Positions 7,883 through 14,768 of a DNA stretch of 43,134 nt are shown piece after piece. The notes beneath the pieces are model-generated. The model ran no database searches. It saw only the letters and a program-made list of their open reading frames with translations, and was not told the origin of the DNA. The position numbers were made by a program, and so were the translations under genes. The DNA comes from a virus, in IMG/VR virus record IMGVR_UViG_3300012207_000103, positions 1 to 43,134 of that record; one strand, 5' to 3'. Position 1 is the first letter of the stretch. Every line of letters starts with the position of its first letter.

Positions 7883-8083
7883 GTGATGCTGAGTGATGCT
7901 GAGTGATGCTGAAACCTGGAAGCTGTTGTGATTTGGCGGGGTAGATTGAGACGAGACGGACGAACGAAGGCCACGAGAAGGCCCAGAATCACCCGAAAGG
8001 TACCAACCTGCGGATCTATCTCGTCTTTGACTTATAGCCTCTGACCTGCGGATATCCCGCGCTGATGCTGAACTTGATGCTGA
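7883..8083. other. Candidate attP with arm-type direct repeats
   Basis: Five identical copies of TGATGCTGA occur here, all in one orientation: 7884, 7894 and 7904 (10-bp period), then 8063 and 8075 (12-bp spacing). Two clusters of short direct repeats flanking about 150 bp next to a tyrosine integrase gene is the classical layout of integrase arm sites around a core (lambda, L5). An inverted pair AGACGAGA (7949) / TCTCGTCT (8019) lies between them. The exact core and the host attB cannot be read from this window. The same segment must hold the promoter for the GntR-type gene. Confidence 0.5.
8006..8053. repeat. Direct repeat ACCTGCGGAT, two copies
   Basis: ACCTGCGGAT occurs at 8006-8015 and 8044-8053, a 38-bp period, inside the candidate attP. 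It is distinct from the TGATGCTGA repeats and could be an excisionase or regulator site. No function is demonstrated. Confidence 0.4.
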
Positions 8084-8134
8084 ACGCTTCCCCTCCCGGG
8101 AACAGCAATCGAACATACGTTCCCCAACATGGGC

Positions 8135-8177
8135 AAAAAAGAAGAGGGGCTACCCAAGTGCGTCTCGGGCGCCCCTC
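8135..8177 (-). terminator. Intrinsic terminator of the integrase gene
   Basis: On the minus strand GAGGGGC and GCCCCTC (complements of 8171-8177 and 8144-8150) form a 7-bp GC stem. It is followed by TTCTTTTTT (complement of 8135-8143). It lies about 30 bp past the integrase stop and separates integrase transcripts from attP and the GntR-type gene. Confidence 0.75.
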
Positions 8178-8207
8178 CCCTTCTTAGCGTCATCCCCGCG
8201 GCGGATC

Positions 8208-9437
8208 CTATCCCTGCGCCTCGGCCGAGGGCAAAATGCGCCCCCACACGGCGTCAGCGGCGGCACGTCGGCGATCGTTGCTGTCCCTGGCATAGAACAT
8301 CGTCGTGGTAGCGATCTTGGAGTGGCGCATCATCTTGGAGACGTCGTAGATGCCCACACCCGCGTCGAGCGCCAGGTTGGCCGTGGCGTGGCGCTCGTCA
8401 TAGAGGCGCATGTAGGGCAAGCCCAGGGACTTGCGAAGCTGCTGGAATGCCTTCGACAGCTTCGAAGGCCACTGTGGGGAGCCGTTGGCCTGCGACACAA
8501 TCAGCGCATCGAGGGTACCCCAGACCAGGTTGTGTTCCATGCGGGCGAGCCGGTACTTGCTCACGAGGGGCATCAACTGTAGGGGGATGGGCACGACTCC
8601 CGCCGATCCCTCAGTCTTCGCCTGGCTCAGCTTCACGCCCCCACTGAGGCTCGGTGTCACGTTCTGCACGACGGAGACCGTGGCGGCGTCGAAGTCGAAG
8701 TCACGCCAGCGCAGGGCGCACACCTCGCCGGGCCGCAGGCCCAGCGCCAGGGTCAGAGCAAAGCACAAGCCCAGTGGGTGGTCCCAGAAGGCCACCATCA
8801 GCTTGTTCGCTTCCTCCGTGGTGATGTCGTGTGCCTGGTAGCGCCGGGGGTGCGGCTTGTTCGCCATCCCCATAATCGGATCTTGCGGCATCAGCTTGTA
8901 GGCCACCGCCTGGCGACACGGCGTGCGAACGGTGTTCAAGATGTTGGCCAACGACTGCTCGCCCAGGTCGGGCCTCGCCTTGCGTAACGCCTTCATCCAC
9001 TGGTCCATCTTCAGGCAGTCCATCTCCCAGCATGGCACCGCAGCTATGGCGTACGGCAACACGTGCAGCCGCAGCCGATTCTCAAGAGCCATCGGAGTTG
9101 CTTCGCTGGAATTCTCTCCGCCCCTGCTGTAGAGAAACGGAATCCATTGCGTCTCCAAAAAGGCGCCGAATGTCATGGTCCGCTCGACAGCAGTACCCAC
9201 CTCATCGGCGTTGTCAACCTTGCGAAACAACTCCAGCTTTGCCATCTCGGCGTCGCGCTGTGTGCCTTTGACTCGCTTGCTGAAACGGCGCTGTTCTGGC
9301 TTGCCACCAAGGCCCGGCACGTAGTACGTCACCTGCACGAACCACGTGCCGGGCTTGTTCTTCACTGCCTGCACGCTGCCGGTTGGTCGCTTCACTGCTC
9401 GCCTTTCTCGTGACCTGCCTTGTGGTCGGCTGCCCAT
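8208..9437 (-). CDS. int: Tyrosine-family site-specific integrase
   Basis: 409 aa. A basic N-terminal arm-binding part (about 1-65), a SAM-like core-binding domain (about 85-185) and a C-terminal catalytic domain are visible. Catalytic residues: R235 in GLRPGEV, K274 in QAKTEG, R349 and H350 in LYDERHATA, H372 in MMRHSK and nucleophile Y382 in MFYAR. The first histidine of the usual HxxR box is a tyrosine here (Y346). It integrates or excises phage DNA at attP, which is probably just downstream at 7883-8083. The start overlaps the end of the XRE repressor gene by 46 nt, so repressor and integrase are probably co-transcribed leftward. Confidence 0.93.
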   Translation of the reverse strand: MGSRPQGRSRERRAVKRPTGSVQAVKNKPGTWFVQVTYYVPGLGGKPEQRRFSKRVKGTQRDAEMAKLELFRKVDNADEVGTAVERTMTFGAFLETQWIPFLYSRGGENSSEATPMALENRLRLHVLPYAIAAVPCWEMDCLKMDQWMKALRKARPDLGEQSLANILNTVRTPCRQAVAYKLMPQDPIMGMANKPHPRRYQAHDITTEEANKLMVAFWDHPLGLCFALTLALGLRPGEVCALRWRDFDFDAATVSVVQNVTPSLSGGVKLSQAKTEGSAGVVPIPLQLMPLVSKYRLARMEHNLVWGTLDALIVSQANGSPQWPSKLSKAFQQLRKSLGLPYMRLYDERHATANLALDAGVGIYDVSKMMRHSKIATTTMFYARDSNDRRRAAADAVWGRILPSAEAQG

Positions 9438-9898
9438 TTGCGCAGCATCGAGTCCAGACGTGGACCCGGGTACCTCACGTTGTCCATCACCGAAGAGACC
9501 GTCGAGCAGGTCTCACAGCACATGAAGAAGGCTCGTACCGGCTCGGCGATCATCCCAGCGATCCGGGGAGCACGCGCCAGGTCGGCTTCGAGCACCGGCC
9601 ACAGGGTCGGGAACGCCGGAGCGAAGTGCGCCAGCCCTCCCGGGGGTCGGGTGACCGTTGCGATCAGCAGCAGCTCGGCAACGCTCGGGACGGCCCGAGC
9701 CCCTTCGATGTCGTACACCCTTTGCACTGCGGTCGGCCGTCCAGCTTTTGTCATGGCCTCGGCGAGATCCACCTGGTTGCCCATCGGCGGGTCGCCGATC
9801 ATCCGGGCAGCCTTGATGAGCCGAGCCAGCTCCCGTGCGTCCACCAACCCCTCTTCCTCCTTCGGTAACCCCCTCGTGTCTCCCTTCGTCCTCGGCAT
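9392..9898 (-). CDS. XRE-type repressor (cI-like)
   Basis: The open frame reaches 10225, but that part reads through the divergent control region. ATG 9898, preceded by GGAGACGGGGG, gives a 168-aa protein (MPRTKGDTRGLPKEEEGL...). Residues ~20-75 contain an XRE-like helix-turn-helix (NQVDLAEAMTKAG, VQRVYDIEGARAVPSVAELL). The rest is alpha-helical with a cysteine pair (CCETC) near the middle. It is divergent from a Cro-like gene and co-oriented with the integrase, the standard place for an immunity repressor. No LexA-type protease domain is visible. Confidence 0.75.
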   Translation of the reverse strand: MPRTKGDTRGLPKEEEGLVDARELARLIKAARMIGDPPMGNQVDLAEAMTKAGRPTAVQRVYDIEGARAVPSVAELLLIATVTRPPGGLAHFAPAFPTLWPVLEADLARAPRIAGMIAEPVRAFFMCCETCSTVSSVMDNVRYPGPRLDSMLRKWAADHKAGHEKGEQ

Positions 9899-10133
9899 TC
9901 CCCCGTCTCCATCCCGGGTCCCAATTGGTAGAGGCTGGGACCCTTTGGCCTCTCCTGGGGCAATCGTAGGGCTTGATCCTACGAAAAGCAACCATGTTGT
10001 TTGGAAAATGGCATGATCCGTGGCAGTTTGGGCCTTGACTCGGCAGGTTCTGATATGAGTAAGATCCCCCAACGAAGCGCCCAATCGGCTCAGAAGCCCG
10101 CCGAATGACAACCGAATCCAGGGAGGGACCCGA
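9899..10133. promoter_or_regulatory. Divergent lysogeny control region
   Basis: This 235-bp gap between the leftward XRE repressor and the rightward Cro-like gene holds two strong inverted repeats. One is GGGTCCCA / TGGGACCC at 9916-9923 and 9936-9943. The other is TCGTAGG / CCTACGA at 9964-9970 and 9978-9984. On the minus strand TAGGAT inside the second repeat could be the repressor -10 box. On the plus strand TTGACT with TATGAG or TAAGAT near 10033-10065 is a possible early promoter, with non-ideal spacing. The repeats are candidate repressor/Cro operators. Confidence 0.5.
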
Positions 10134-10370
10134 GTGCCGGAAAGCACCGCAGCGGTCCACGTTGATGGCAAAGCGCTCCATGAGCGGCGTATCGCAGCCG
10201 ACTTGAGCCCCGAGCAGCTTGGCATCGATGCGGGACTGCCCCAAGGCCAGATTCAGGCGCTCGAAGACGCAGGGTGGGGACCGATCGACCCCAGGGCGGC
10301 GCGGGGTCTGATCGAAGCTCTCGTCTGCCACTTCGATGATCTGTTCGTTGTGACGGAGGTGGATGACTGA
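10134..10370 (+). CDS. Cro-like XRE DNA-binding protein
   Basis: 78 aa from GTG 10134, with GGAGGGAC just upstream. The sequence LHERRIAADLSPEQLGIDAG and QGQIQALEDAGWG is an XRE helix-turn-helix filling about residues 14-60; the end is acidic. It is the first gene of the early rightward operon and opposes the XRE repressor across the operator region. This is the position of Cro, so it probably represses the repressor promoter during lytic growth. It overlaps the next start (TGATG). Confidence 0.75.
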   Translation: MPESTAAVHVDGKALHERRIAADLSPEQLGIDAGLPQGQIQALEDAGWGPIDPRAARGLIEALVCHFDDLFVVTEVDD

Positions 10371-10630
10371 TGGCAATCAATGCTGTGGATCTGGACTTTC
10401 CCGAGTTGAAGCCCGAGGTGCTGGCGCCGGAGGTTCCCCGCTCGCTGTTGCTGAAGCCCGAGGACGCCGCCAAGGTGCTCGGAGTCGGCCGGCAGTGGAT
10501 GTACGACCGTATCCACGACGGGTCGATCGTCTCCATTCGCATGCAGCGCAAGATCCTGGTCCCCTACCAGGCCCTGGTCGACTGGGTGACCCTTCGCATG
10601 CAGGAGGCCAGGGATGTTCGAGCCCACTGA
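10370..10630 (+). CDS. Excisionase-like HTH protein
   Basis: 86 aa. Residues ~27-75 form an excisionase/MerR-like winged helix: EDAAKVLGVGRQWMYDRIHD, then a wing (SIVSIRMQRKILVPY) and a final helix (ALVDWV). Proteins of this family direct excision by bending attP/attL DNA or act as early regulators. It is second in the early operon, overlaps the Cro-like gene (TGATG), and an integrase is encoded nearby. Xis function is likely but not proven. Confidence 0.7.
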   Translation: MAINAVDLDFPELKPEVLAPEVPRSLLLKPEDAAKVLGVGRQWMYDRIHDGSIVSIRMQRKILVPYQALVDWVTLRMQEARDVRAH

Positions 10631-10642
10631 TCTGCGCCAGCC

Positions 10643-10846
10643 ATGAGCGAGGTGCCGCAGTACACCAGCAAGGCGGACATGCGTGCCGACTGGCAGCGCC
10701 GCTTCGACCGCTCGTATCGCCTTGACGTGGCCGCTGCGGAGTCCATGCGCCAGCTCCTGGCCTTTGAGCGGCCACCGAAGTGGGAATTCGATCGGGCAGC
10801 GCTGCGACGGATGACTCGCCTGGCGAAGCTGCGGGAGGGCTTATGA
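10643..10846 (+). CDS. Hypothetical early protein, 67 aa
   Basis: ATG 10643 lies 12 nt after the excisionase-like gene. The product is helical and strongly charged (SKADMRADWQRRFDRSYRLD; RAALRRMTRLAKLREGL), net basic, with no membrane segment. It overlaps the next gene as ATGA. No family is recognised; a nucleic-acid-binding role would fit the charge and operon. Confidence 0.65.
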   Translation: MSEVPQYTSKADMRADWQRRFDRSYRLDVAAAESMRQLLAFERPPKWEFDRAALRRMTRLAKLREGL

Positions 10847-11121
10847 AACGCCCCTGTGGCTACTGTGGACGCCCGGATACGGCGAGGATGGTGCGCAAGG
10901 ACTACGGCACGGTTTGCTGGTCCTGTGCCCGCTACATCGACGCCAGGGGCACCACCGTTGCCTCAGCGATCCCGTACTCCCTCCGGCGCTGCGTGATGGA
11001 CCATTTCACCTGGGGGAGCCTGCGAGCGGAGCTGGATAACCGGGTCGTGGAAGACGACGGCTCGGACCCTTTCGACTTCCTCTTCCAGGATGAGCAATCG
11101 AACACCAGTTCTAGCCCATGA
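10843..11121 (+). CDS. Zinc-ribbon protein, 92 aa
   Basis: ATG 10843 overlaps the previous stop (ATGA). Two cysteine pairs, CGYCGRPD near residues 4-11 and CWSC about 21 residues later, form a treble-clef or zinc-ribbon. The C-terminal half is acidic (VVEDDGSDPFDFLFQDE). Such proteins commonly bind nucleic acid or a protein partner in phage replication operons; the target here is unknown. It is coupled to the next gene by ATGA. Confidence 0.65.
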   Translation: MKRPCGYCGRPDTARMVRKDYGTVCWSCARYIDARGTTVASAIPYSLRRCVMDHFTWGSLRAELDNRVVEDDGSDPFDFLFQDEQSNTSSSP

Positions 11122-11306
11122 CCGACCCCCTCGGTGCCGACCTTCTCGGGCGGACTGCATACGAGGCCTATGGCGCTGCCAGGGAGTGGCGAACCTTCGC
11201 TGGCGACCTGATGGCGCCGTGGGCCGTCCAATCTTCTGAGATACGCCAGGCGTGGATCGCCGCTGCGGAGGCCGTTGCCCAGGTCGTCAGGGACAACGTC
11301 AAGTGA
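11118..11306 (+). CDS. Hypothetical early protein, 62 aa
   Basis: ATGA overlap with the zinc-ribbon gene and GTGA overlap with the RecT gene. The product is a small helical protein (AYEAYGAAREWRTFAGDLM; AWIAAAEAVAQVVRDNVK) without recognisable motifs. Its place directly before recT suggests a recombination or replication accessory protein, by context only. Confidence 0.6.
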   Translation: MTDPLGADLLGRTAYEAYGAAREWRTFAGDLMAPWAVQSSEIRQAWIAAAEAVAQVVRDNVK

Positions 11307-12478
11307 GCACCCAGGCGCTCGCTACGGTCGAAGCCGACAGCCTGATCCAGCGCGTTGCCGAGGGACGATTCACGCCCTCAGAGACGGCCATGCTGCACCG
11401 TCTGGTGAAGCTACGCCCAGGCCAGAAGGCGCCGAGTCGAGACGAGCTGGCGCTGGTGGTCTCCGAGGCGCTGCACCTCGGCCTGGACCCCTTCGCCGGG
11501 CAGTGCTACTTCATCTCCTTCGGCGACGGCGCCTGGCAGTGCTACCCCCATTGGACGGGCCTGGTGAAGATCGCCGAGGACACGGGGGACTACCAGGGTC
11601 GGGATCCCATCCTCTACAGCGACGACGGCAAGGTCTGGACCTCGGCCTGGGTCCCCGACACGCCCCCCCGCTTCGCCCGTGCCACCGTCTACCGCCGCGA
11701 CCACCGGCCTACGCAGGTGACCGTGAAGTGGGTTCGGGTGAACAAGGGCACGCCCAACTGGCAGAAAGACCCCGAGGGCATGATGGCGAAGACGGCGCTG
11801 CGCCTCGCCATCAAAGAGGCGTTCCCGAAGGAGGCCGGCTCGCTCTCGACCCTGGCGGCAACCGCCGAGGCGACCGTAGGCGTTGAGAGCCTCATCGACG
11901 GCGCTCCGGATGAACCCATGAGCGACGAACAGCGCCGGGGGATCTTCGGGCGGCTCTCCGAGTACAACATGGACCGCTCGGAGCGCCTGCGCTGGGCGGG
12001 CGAGATTCTCGGTCGCGAGGTGGACAGCTTTTCCACGCTTACGGCCAGCGATGCCACGGCCTTGCTTGAGTGGCTCGGAGCGGCCGTGCAGAATACGGAG
12101 ACGGCGGGGGATGTGGGCGAATCCACCGTAACGAGACCTGGCGACTCCCAGAGGGCAACCGCTGACCTCGAGGCGGGTACAGTACCGCCTGCCTCAACGC
12201 CGCAAGGCAGGGGAGGGGATGCCGTAGCCACTTCCGGCGCCCCACTCGTGCATCCCTCGCCGTCCCCACCCCCCGAGGGCTGGGTTGACCGCCGTACCGA
12301 ACTCACGTTCCGTATCGCCGCAGCACACGCCGCCTGGGCAAAGACCATGCCGAAGGGGGCCAAAGCGTGGATGGACGGCTACCTCGCCCACGTGAATCGT
12401 AAGGATCTCAACGAGTGCAGTTTGGAGGAACTTGAAGCGGGCTGGGACTGGTTGGTCGCGCTGAACCGAGATCGGTGA
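11303..12478 (+). CDS. recT: RecT/Bet single-strand annealing protein
   Basis: GTG 11303 overlaps the upstream stop (GTGA); the open frame itself reaches 11252. The 391-aa product has the RecT/Bet family core in its first ~200 residues: GLDPFAGQCYFISF, WQCYPHWTGLVKIAEDTG, RARATVYRRD-like strands and the GTPNWQKDPEGMMAKTALRL helix. It anneals complementary single strands during phage recombination. A variable acidic/Ser-Pro linker (about 220-330) is followed by a helical C-terminal domain (WAKTMPKGAKAWMDGYLAHV). No RecE/lambda exonuclease partner is visible here. Confidence 0.88.
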   Translation: MSTQALATVEADSLIQRVAEGRFTPSETAMLHRLVKLRPGQKAPSRDELALVVSEALHLGLDPFAGQCYFISFGDGAWQCYPHWTGLVKIAEDTGDYQGRDPILYSDDGKVWTSAWVPDTPPRFARATVYRRDHRPTQVTVKWVRVNKGTPNWQKDPEGMMAKTALRLAIKEAFPKEAGSLSTLAATAEATVGVESLIDGAPDEPMSDEQRRGIFGRLSEYNMDRSERLRWAGEILGREVDSFSTLTASDATALLEWLGAAVQNTETAGDVGESTVTRPGDSQRATADLEAGTVPPASTPQGRGGDAVATSGAPLVHPSPSPPPEGWVDRRTELTFRIAAAHAAWAKTMPKGAKAWMDGYLAHVNRKDLNECSLEELEAGWDWLVALNRDR

Positions 12479-12479
12479 G

Positions 12480-12887
12480 GTGCCCGACCCCCTCACCGAG
12501 GCCGTCTGCCACGCATGCGGCATCAATCCTCAGGAAATTACCCCAAGTTTTCGGCACACTATCCACAATGCAGTAACAGAACTTAGAACGGTTCGAGCTT
12601 CACCGAGTGAGGTAGGACCAAGGGCAGCGGTGTATCGGGGGATGTTTCCCAGCATGCCGCTTACGCCGGCCAGCTTGGCGAAATGGTGGTCAGCGTGTGA
12701 CCCAGCTCGGCAATTCGAGGCACCCGCAGAGCCCAAAGGGTGGGCAGCGGTGAGGAAATGGAGAGGCCATGACGGAAGAGGAAGCGGAGTCGATTCTCCT
12801 GCTGCTCTGCGCGGCCTTCCCGTCGTACGAGATCACCCCGCCGACGGTCGGGCTCTGGGTACGAAAGCTGAGGGAGCGGGACGCTGA
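12480..12887 (+). CDS. Putative replication accessory protein, 135 aa
   Basis: GTG 12480 follows the recT stop by one base. The first ~95 residues look genuine: LTEAVCHACGINPQEITPSF, VTELRTVRASPSEVGPRAAV, LTPASLAKWWSACDP. This resembles small helical domains of phage replication proteins that precede helicase loaders. The last ~40 residues, read in the 119-nt overlap with the next gene, are G/R/A-rich (GHDGRGSGVDSPAALRG) and look like a by-product of the other frame. Either the overlap is real or translation changes frame here. Confidence 0.6.
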   Translation: MPDPLTEAVCHACGINPQEITPSFRHTIHNAVTELRTVRASPSEVGPRAAVYRGMFPSMPLTPASLAKWWSACDPARQFEAPAEPKGWAAVRKWRGHDGRGSGVDSPAALRGLPVVRDHPADGRALGTKAEGAGR

Positions 12888-13155
12888 CATTGCCTTCGGC
12901 GCCGCCAACCGCTGGATTGACGAACGCTCGAAGTTCCCCACGATCGCCGAGTTCTGGGATGAATACGAGAATGTATGGCGGGACCGCTGGGAGCAGGAGA
13001 AAAGGGTGCTGCGCCTCGTGCCTCCGATGCAGCCGCCGACAGAGCTGAGCCAGGAAGCCGTTCACCTTTGGCGGGCGTCACTCGGCCAGCCCGAAGAGGG
13101 TTGCCTGTGCGACTCCTGCACGATGGCACGGCAAATCATGGAGCGCCAGGGATGA
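12769..13155 (+). CDS. G39P-like helicase loader candidate
   Basis: 128 aa. The N-terminal ~75 residues match the general pattern of phage G39P-type loaders: an initial helix (EAESILLLLCAAFPSYEITP), VGLWVRKLRERDADIAFGAA and RWIDERSKFPTIAEFWDEY. Such proteins bring a replicative helicase to the origin. The C-terminal part is less conserved and carries a cysteine pair near its end (CLCDSC). No ATPase motif is present, consistent with this family. The position after recT supports a replication role. The stop overlaps the next gene (ATGA). Confidence 0.65.
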   Translation: MTEEEAESILLLLCAAFPSYEITPPTVGLWVRKLRERDADIAFGAANRWIDERSKFPTIAEFWDEYENVWRDRWEQEKRVLRLVPPMQPPTELSQEAVHLWRASLGQPEEGCLCDSCTMARQIMERQG

Positions 13156-13349
13156 TCGAAGAGAAGAATTGCCCCGGCTGTTTCCGGCTCCAGGGACGTA
13201 GAGTCCCGATCGCAGCATGGCTCGCTGACTGCCCCTGGTGTGGCTACCGCTTCATCATCGCTCCCCAGGTTCATCGCAGGCCCAAGCCACTGCCCGTCTC
13301 CGGCGTACTCAAGGACGGTACGCGCTGGGAGAACCTGGCACTGCTATGA
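13152..13349 (+). CDS. Zinc-ribbon protein, 65 aa
   Basis: ATG 13152 overlaps the loader stop (ATGA) and is chosen over a longer open frame from 12975. Two CxxC knuckles, CPGC at residues 7-10 and CPWC about 20 residues later, make a minimal zinc ribbon; the C-terminus is basic. It overlaps the VRR nuclease gene (ATGA). A nucleic-acid-binding adaptor role is likely; the specific partner is unknown. Confidence 0.65.
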   Translation: MIEEKNCPGCFRLQGRRVPIAAWLADCPWCGYRFIIAPQVHRRPKPLPVSGVLKDGTRWENLALL

Positions 13350-13675
13350 GCCCCCGCCGCCTCAGCGCTGCGCAGATCATGGCGCGCCTCGTCCCCGAGC
13401 AGCAATTCATGAACGACGTGATGGAACACGCGTTCTTGATGGGCTGGAGGCTGATCTACCATGTGCCCGATTCGAGGCGCGTGACTTGCCCGGGATTCCC
13501 CGATCTCGTTATGGTTCGTGCTGGTCGTTTGCTTTTCCTGGAGCTGAAGAAGGTCGGCGGGGTTGTCTCGCTGGCCCAACGAGCATGGCTGGATGCGCTG
13601 GGTGAGGTGCCTGGCGTTGAGGTGATGGTGGCCACGCCGGAGGAATGGCCCGCCCTTGAACGCCTGCTCCGATGA
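13346..13675 (+). CDS. VRR-NUC family nuclease
   Basis: 109 aa from ATG 13346 (ATGA overlap). The VRR-NUC/PD-(D/E)xK core is clear: PGFPDLVMVRAGRLLFLELK supplies the catalytic D and the ExK pair, followed by SLAQRAWLDAL. An N-terminal helix with an acidic residue (QQFMNDVMEHAFLMGWR) completes the fold. Family members are structure-specific or Holliday-junction endonucleases in phage replication modules. Position next to a helicase loader and RecT fits branch resolution during recombination-dependent replication. Confidence 0.82.
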   Translation: MSPRRLSAAQIMARLVPEQQFMNDVMEHAFLMGWRLIYHVPDSRRVTCPGFPDLVMVRAGRLLFLELKKVGGVVSLAQRAWLDALGEVPGVEVMVATPEEWPALERLLR

Positions 13676-13968
13676 ACGGGAGGGTCAATGGCATGGAAGG
13701 TGTTCTTCGTAGTGACGCTTCTCGCAGGTCTGACCGAATGCGGCGCCCCAAGGAACCTGAGACATACCACGCCCTCAGTTGCGTCCACGCCGCACGACGT
13801 GCTCTCGCCGATGCCGAGTCCTACCTCAACGGCACGTCCATTTGTCCCAACCCCTACGAGCGTGCCCGTGTCGCCCTCGCCCTCACCGAAGCCAATGTCC
13901 ACGCTGCGGCCGAAGAACTTGCGGGTTTCGTTGATACCCCTGGCACCGACGAACAGACGCACGCTTAA
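13672..13968 (+). CDS. 98-aa helical protein overlapping the 3D-domain gene
   Basis: ATG 13672 overlaps the nuclease stop (ATGA). The product is a credible helical protein: YHALSCVHAARRALADAESY and YERARVALALTEANVHAAAE are amphipathic helices. Nearly all of it (281 nt) shares DNA with the N-terminal part of the next gene in another frame. Composition and the operon-type start favour this frame being translated. Function is unknown. Confidence 0.6.
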   Translation: MNGRVNGMEGVLRSDASRRSDRMRRPKEPETYHALSCVHAARRALADAESYLNGTSICPNPYERARVALALTEANVHAAAEELAGFVDTPGTDEQTHA

Positions 13969-14212
13969 CTCGACTGCCTACTGCCAGGGTCCCACGATGG
14001 CGGATGGGCAGACGGTTCGCCTGGGGGCAGCCGCCATGAACGGCGTACCCTTCGGGACACGCGTGCAGATACTTTCCGGCTCGTTGGCCGGCGCGCTAGT
14101 TGTGATAGAAGATCGCATCGGCTGTTGCAGCGATCTGGACATCACGATGCCGTGGGCCTGTGCAGACGCACGCGTGTACGGTCGGCAGCGCATTACGGTA
14201 GCACTCGGATAA
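13688..14212 (+). CDS. Secreted 3D-domain (double-psi barrel) protein
   Basis: 174 aa. A hydrophobic signal segment (WKVFFVVTLLAGL) is followed by a P/S/T-rich linker of ~60 residues (VPTPTSVPVSPSPSPKP). The C-terminal ~75 residues form a 3D/RlpA-like barrel (STAYCQGPTMADGQ, PFGTRVQIL, VVIEDRIGCCSDLDITM) with the characteristic aspartates and four cysteines. Such domains act on or bind the cell wall. A ribosome-binding site GGGAGGG lies just before ATG 13688. The linker is written over the other-frame 98-aa gene. In an early operon, a role in cell-envelope modification or superinfection control is possible. Confidence 0.7.
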   Translation: MAWKVFFVVTLLAGLTECGAPRNLRHTTPSVASTPHDVLSPMPSPTSTARPFVPTPTSVPVSPSPSPKPMSTLRPKNLRVSLIPLAPTNRRTLNSTAYCQGPTMADGQTVRLGAAAMNGVPFGTRVQILSGSLAGALVVIEDRIGCCSDLDITMPWACADARVYGRQRITVALG

Positions 14213-14227
14213 CGAAAGGAAGACCAC

Positions 14228-14458
14228 ATGGACCCGTTCAGATTGCTGCGCCTGGTCTGGCACAACACCAAAACCGACACTCAGGTTGAGCAAGTTGCCG
14301 TGACGCCCGGCGAGAAGACGGCGGCACCCGACGACGTTGCCCCCGGCGTGCACGTGACGGTTGAGGAAATGCCTGAGCCGACACCGGAACCGGCGCCCGA
14401 AGCTGCGCCCAACATCGTGGCGCCGGAGACGCTGCCCCCTCCCGACGATATCGCGTAG
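14228..14458 (+). CDS. 76-aa acidic, proline-rich protein
   Basis: ATG 14228 has CGAAAGGAAG a few bases upstream. The N-terminus is short and basic/hydrophobic (MDPFRLLRLVWHNTKTDTQ). From residue ~45 the sequence is dominated by P, E and A (MPEPTPEPAPEAAP) and is probably disordered. It is the last gene of the early operon before a strong hairpin. No function can be assigned. Confidence 0.6.
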   Translation: MDPFRLLRLVWHNTKTDTQVEQVAVTPGEKTAAPDDVAPGVHVTVEEMPEPTPEPAPEAAPNIVAPETLPPPDDIA

Positions 14459-14485
14459 AACGGTCACGGAACGCGCTAGTAATTT

Positions 14486-14550
14486 AGCAGCAGGATTGAG
14501 TCCCGGGGCGCCCCTCGTAGTTTCATGCCCCGGGGCTCAATTCTGCTGCT
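14486..14550 (+). terminator. Long 24-bp hairpin between convergent operons
   Basis: Arms 14486-14509 and 14527-14550 pair over 24 positions (AGCAGCAG, ATTGAG and CCCGGGGC blocks with their complements) around a 17-nt loop. The only two non-Watson-Crick pairs are G-U when read as plus-strand RNA and would be A-C mismatches on the minus strand. The structure is therefore tuned for the rightward transcript. No T-run follows, so it may terminate with help, protect a 3' end or be an RNase III site. Confidence 0.6.
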
Positions 14551-14767
14551 ATTGGGCCTTGAGTTTCTGCCCAACATATTGGTGAGAACACCGGCAGACC
14601 TCGGCGATCTGCCGGTGCGTCATCCCCATTTCAGCCATCTCTATCATGTCCGCTATCTGATCGGCTCGCAATGGGTTCAGCTCAGCTTCCAGCTCGGCGA
14701 TACGCACTGCCCGTGCCCAGAAGGTAGCGACTCTATCCGCCTGGGCGGCTGGATCGCTAGTAGCCAC
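14549..14767 (-). CDS. Small HTH protein, 72 aa
   Basis: GTG 14767 begins one base after the upstream stop. The C-terminal half has a homeodomain-like or sigma-region-4-like helix-turn-helix: DMIEMAEMGMTHRQIAEVCR then SHQYVGQKLKAQ. The N-terminal half is a helical alanine-rich dimerisation-type segment. It is the last gene of the leftward accessory operon and may regulate it. Its stop codon overlaps the end of the large hairpin. Confidence 0.7.
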   Translation of the reverse strand: MATSDPAAQADRVATFWARAVRIAELEAELNPLRADQIADMIEMAEMGMTHRQIAEVCRCSHQYVGQKLKAQ

Positions 14768-14768
14768 C

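Noticed and set aside
7883-7912. Tandem TGATGCTGA copies as a CRISPR array
   Set aside because: The unit is 9-10 bp without spacers, has only three copies in tandem, and no cas gene is nearby.
9513-10376. 287-aa reverse frame across the repressor/Cro region
   Set aside because: It runs through the operators and both HTH genes in another frame; R/P-rich shadow composition.
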